Assembly: GCA_022760435.1 (NCBI GenBank)
Contig: JALEFY010000031.1
Location: forward strand, 62,001-126,000
DNA from: Neomegalonema sp.
GTDB taxonomy: Bacteria; Pseudomonadota; Alphaproteobacteria; Rhodobacterales; Rhodobacteraceae
Length of the DNA stretch: 64,000 nt
Reading direction: 5' to 3'
The position numbers and the translations under genes were made by a program. Positions 62,313-64,000 of the stretch are shown here, in pieces (positions within the stretch are counted from its first letter, which is position 1; each line of letters starts with the position of its first letter). The notes under the pieces were generated by a model. The model saw only the letters and a list, made by a program, of their open reading frames with translations. It was not told the origin of the DNA and searched no databases.

Positions 62313-63500
62313 TCACTGGGTCGGGGTCGCGGCGGCGCGGCTCTCTTGCGTTGTTGGACGGATCTGCGGGCTGACCTTGGCCCCAGCGCGCGTTTTCTGG
62401 GTGCCTGCGACGATGATCCGGTCTCCGTCCGAGAGACCATCGGTGACGATCCAATTGTCGCCGCGGGCCTGTTTGATGGTGAGCACCCGCTCTTCGACCA
62501 CATCATTGGCGCCAACAACCAAAGCGGTCGGGCGTCCGCGCCGGTCGCGCGCCACCCCTTCTTGCGGCGCAAAGACCGCGCCGCGGGCGACGCCCTGTGG
62601 CATTTCCACCTGCACATACATGCCGGGCAGTAACAATCGGTCGGGATTGGCGAAGGAGAGCCGCAGGGTCACCACGCCGGTTTGCTCATTCACGTAAGGT
62701 TCGGCGGCGGTCAGGGTGCCGACTTGCTCAAAGCTCGACCCATCGGCGAGGGTCAGGCGCACTTCGGTGGTCGCCGGTTCCTGATCATTGAGTTGCGCGC
62801 GCTTGAAGGCCAGCAGCTCGGCGGCAGATTGGGTGACATCGACCAGAACCGGATCGAGTGAGCGGATGACCGCCAGCGCGCTGGCCTGACCATTGGTCAC
62901 CAGAGCCCCGCGCGTTGCCAGCGAGCGGCCGATAATGCCCGAGAGCGGGGCGCGGATGATCGTGCGTTCGAGCTCGATCTGGGTGCTGGCCAGATCGGCT
63001 TTGGCCACATCGAGCGAGGCGGCGGCGGTATCGCGGGCGGCGATTGCTTCATCGAGGGTCTGCTGGCTGGAGACGCGGCGAGAGACAAGCTCTTCGATCC
63101 GCCGGGCCTCGCTCTCGGCAACCCGCAATTGCGCCTCGGCCAGCGTGACCTGCGCCTGCGCTGCGGCAACCTTTGCGCGATACGTGGCGTCATCGATCTG
63201 GAAGAGCGGGTCGCCATTGCTCACCGGTGAGCCTTCGGTGAACAGCCGCTCGACGATGATCCCATCAACCTGCGGGCGCACTTCGGCTGTGGCCGAGGCG
63301 ACCACGCGGCCGGGCAGGGTGGCGGTCAGGGTGATGTCCTGCGCAACCAGGGTCTCGACCGTGACCGCTTGCGGCGGCGCCTCCTGCCCGCTGCCTCCTG
63401 GGGCTTGTTGGGCGAGCGCCGGAGCGGTGCTCAACCCGCCAAGCGCCAGAAGGGTGATCAGGGCCCGGCGCAATCCGGGGCGGGCTGACACGAACATCAT
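62313..63500 (-). CDS. RND efflux periplasmic adaptor (membrane-fusion protein, AcrA/MexA type)
   Basis: A 395-residue adaptor with a signal peptide (ending APALAQQ; no lipobox Cys, unlike AcrA). Lipoyl-like halves (LPGRVVASATAEVRPQVDGIIVERLFTEGSPV; IIRAPLSGIIGRSLATRGALV) flank an alpha-helical hairpin (VTLAEAQLRVAESEARRIEEL). C-terminal KVSPQIR text is typical. Links the RND pump to an outer-membrane channel. Divergent from the TetR gene. Confidence 0.93.
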   Translation of the reverse strand: MMFVSARPGLRRALITLLALGGLSTAPALAQQAPGGSGQEAPPQAVTVETLVAQDITLTATLPGRVVASATAEVRPQVDGIIVERLFTEGSPVSNGDPLFQIDDATYRAKVAAAQAQVTLAEAQLRVAESEARRIEELVSRRVSSQQTLDEAIAARDTAAASLDVAKADLASTQIELERTIIRAPLSGIIGRSLATRGALVTNGQASALAVIRSLDPVLVDVTQSAAELLAFKRAQLNDQEPATTEVRLTLADGSSFEQVGTLTAAEPYVNEQTGVVTLRLSFANPDRLLLPGMYVQVEMPQGVARGAVFAPQEGVARDRRGRPTALVVGANDVVEERVLTIKQARGDNWIVTDGLSDGDRIIVAGTQKTRAGAKVSPQIRPTTQESRAAATPTQ

Positions 63501-63655
63501 GGACGGAACCTTTCAGGCTTTCGCGGGCAATGCGAACGGGATTGCCGCGCGATGGAATTACAAAACCAATGCGTGTTGAAAATGATCGCGCGGCGGATTA
63601 TTTCAAGGGGAAATGACCGCGCGACCGCGGAAAATGTCGGGAGGACGGAGAAAAA
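63501..63655. promoter_or_regulatory. Divergent promoter region of the efflux operon and TetR gene
   Basis: A 155-bp gap, AT-richer than coding DNA. It contains an imperfect inverted repeat: GCGCGG...ATTTC (63588-63604) against GAAAT...CCGCGC (63610-63622), a plausible TetR operator although the arms are not evenly spaced. Confidence 0.4.
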
Positions 63656-64000
63656 TTGACGAAAAACGAAAAAGTTCCACTTCGCGACGCAAAAGATCCG
63701 CAATTTGAGGACGGCTGCTGCGGTCAGATGCCAGAAGCGCGAATGCCAGAAGCGCAGAGGCAAGGAGCACTGAGACAAGGCGGCAAGCGCGGGCGGCCGC
63801 CGCAGATGAGCCGGCAAGAGCGCGAGCGGGCGATCATCGAAGCCTTCGAGACCACGGTCGCGCGCGCGGGTCTGCGCGGGGCGACGATGCAGGCGGTTGC
63901 CGAGGCCGCCGGGATGTCCAAGCGCACGGTCTATGATATCTTTGGCAGCCGCGATGCGATCTTCACCGCCTGGGTGCGTCACATCCGGGCCGGGTTCGTG
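63656..64000 (+). CDS. TetR-family repressor, N-terminal part (runs off window)
   Basis: At least 115 residues, cut by the window edge. KRGRPPQMSRQERERAIIEAF then GLRGATMQAVAEAAGMSKRTVYDIFGSRDAIF is a TetR helix-turn-helix. It is placed as AcrR/MexR-type local repressors are. A TTG start at 63656 has GAGGACGGAG just upstream; ATGs at 63728 and 63743 within an imperfect tandem repeat of ATGCCAGAAGCGC (units at 63728 and 63743) are alternatives. The ligand-binding part is outside the window. Confidence 0.8.
   Translation, partial: MTKNEKVPLRDAKDPQFEDGCCGQMPEARMPEAQRQGALRQGGKRGRPPQMSRQERERAIIEAFETTVARAGLRGATMQAVAEAAGMSKRTVYDIFGSRDAIFTAWVRHIRAGFV

Noticed and set aside
1-64000. CRISPR arrays, tRNA/rRNA genes, insertion sequences, prophage or integrase genes
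   Set aside because: None seen: no regularly spaced 25-40 bp direct repeats, no transposase-like proteins, no cloverleaf recognised by eye. A covariance-model scan would be needed to exclude small RNAs.

Overview
The window is a high-GC (roughly 63-66% by eye) alphaproteobacterial chromosome segment with dense coding and very little intergenic DNA. The gene order UbiH-type hydroxylase / amidase / class I-II aminotransferase / FtsK / LolA (34.2-41.5 kb), a pqqABCDE cluster with a PedC-type ABC exporter, and a Urt-type transporter linked to formamidase all suggest a Rhodobacteraceae-like heterotroph. That placement is inference from gene content and order, not from a marker gene. No tRNA, rRNA, CRISPR array, transposase or prophage gene was seen.

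Layout. 1-4.4 kb: the start of a PPDK-like protein (minus, leaves the window), an AIPR-family (abortive infection) protein, a LysE exporter and an EEP-fold phosphoesterase. 4.5-13.8 kb: a PQQ alcohol-oxidation island, with a PedH/ExaF-type PQQ dehydrogenase carrying the lanthanide-type D-F-D signature, a small secreted protein, pqqA (24 aa), pqqB, C, D, E, a membrane-anchored winged-helix regulator, a Sel1-type secreted protein, and an ABC permease/ATPase pair. 14.0-19.2 kb: an unusual cassette of exported proteins, in which two share an unrecognised six-cysteine N-terminal domain; the others are a DUF4384-like protein, a trypsin-like protease and a HEMAH metalloprotease. 19.1-24.2 kb: MFS transporter, mobB, mobA, pyruvate kinase and a membrane protein. 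24.3-34.2 kb: catB-benABCD, then a complete branched-chain-type ABC transporter (binding protein, two permeases, two ATPases), probably taking up benzoate or another aromatic acid. 34.2-45.5 kb: core genes (UbiH-like, amidase, aminotransferase, ftsK, lolA), a PuuA-type glutamine synthetase, and a copper P-type ATPase with a recognisable CueR-type operator. 45.7-52.3 kb (minus): amide/urea operon urtABCDE-fmdA-fmdB. 52.5-57.0 kb: a divergent two-component system whose hybrid kinase has an NCS1-transporter-like sensor half, with a perfect palindrome in the shared promoter region. 57.4-59.1 kb: secreted rhodanese and LysM proteins, ended by a good terminator. 59.1-64 kb: an RND efflux pair (minus) with a divergent TetR gene that runs off the window.

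How the parts fit. Several blocks pair a transport or catabolic function with its own regulator: alcohol oxidation with PQQ synthesis and a membrane one-component regulator; amide uptake and hydrolysis with a transporter-fused kinase; copper export with a MerR-type operator; drug efflux with TetR. The least explained parts, and the best candidates for new biology, are the exported protease / six-cysteine-domain cassette at 14.6-19.2 kb and the NCS1-fused kinase beside the formamidase operon. Starts were chosen by ribosome-binding site and by overlap with neighbours; long open frames opposite real genes were treated as GC-rich shadows.
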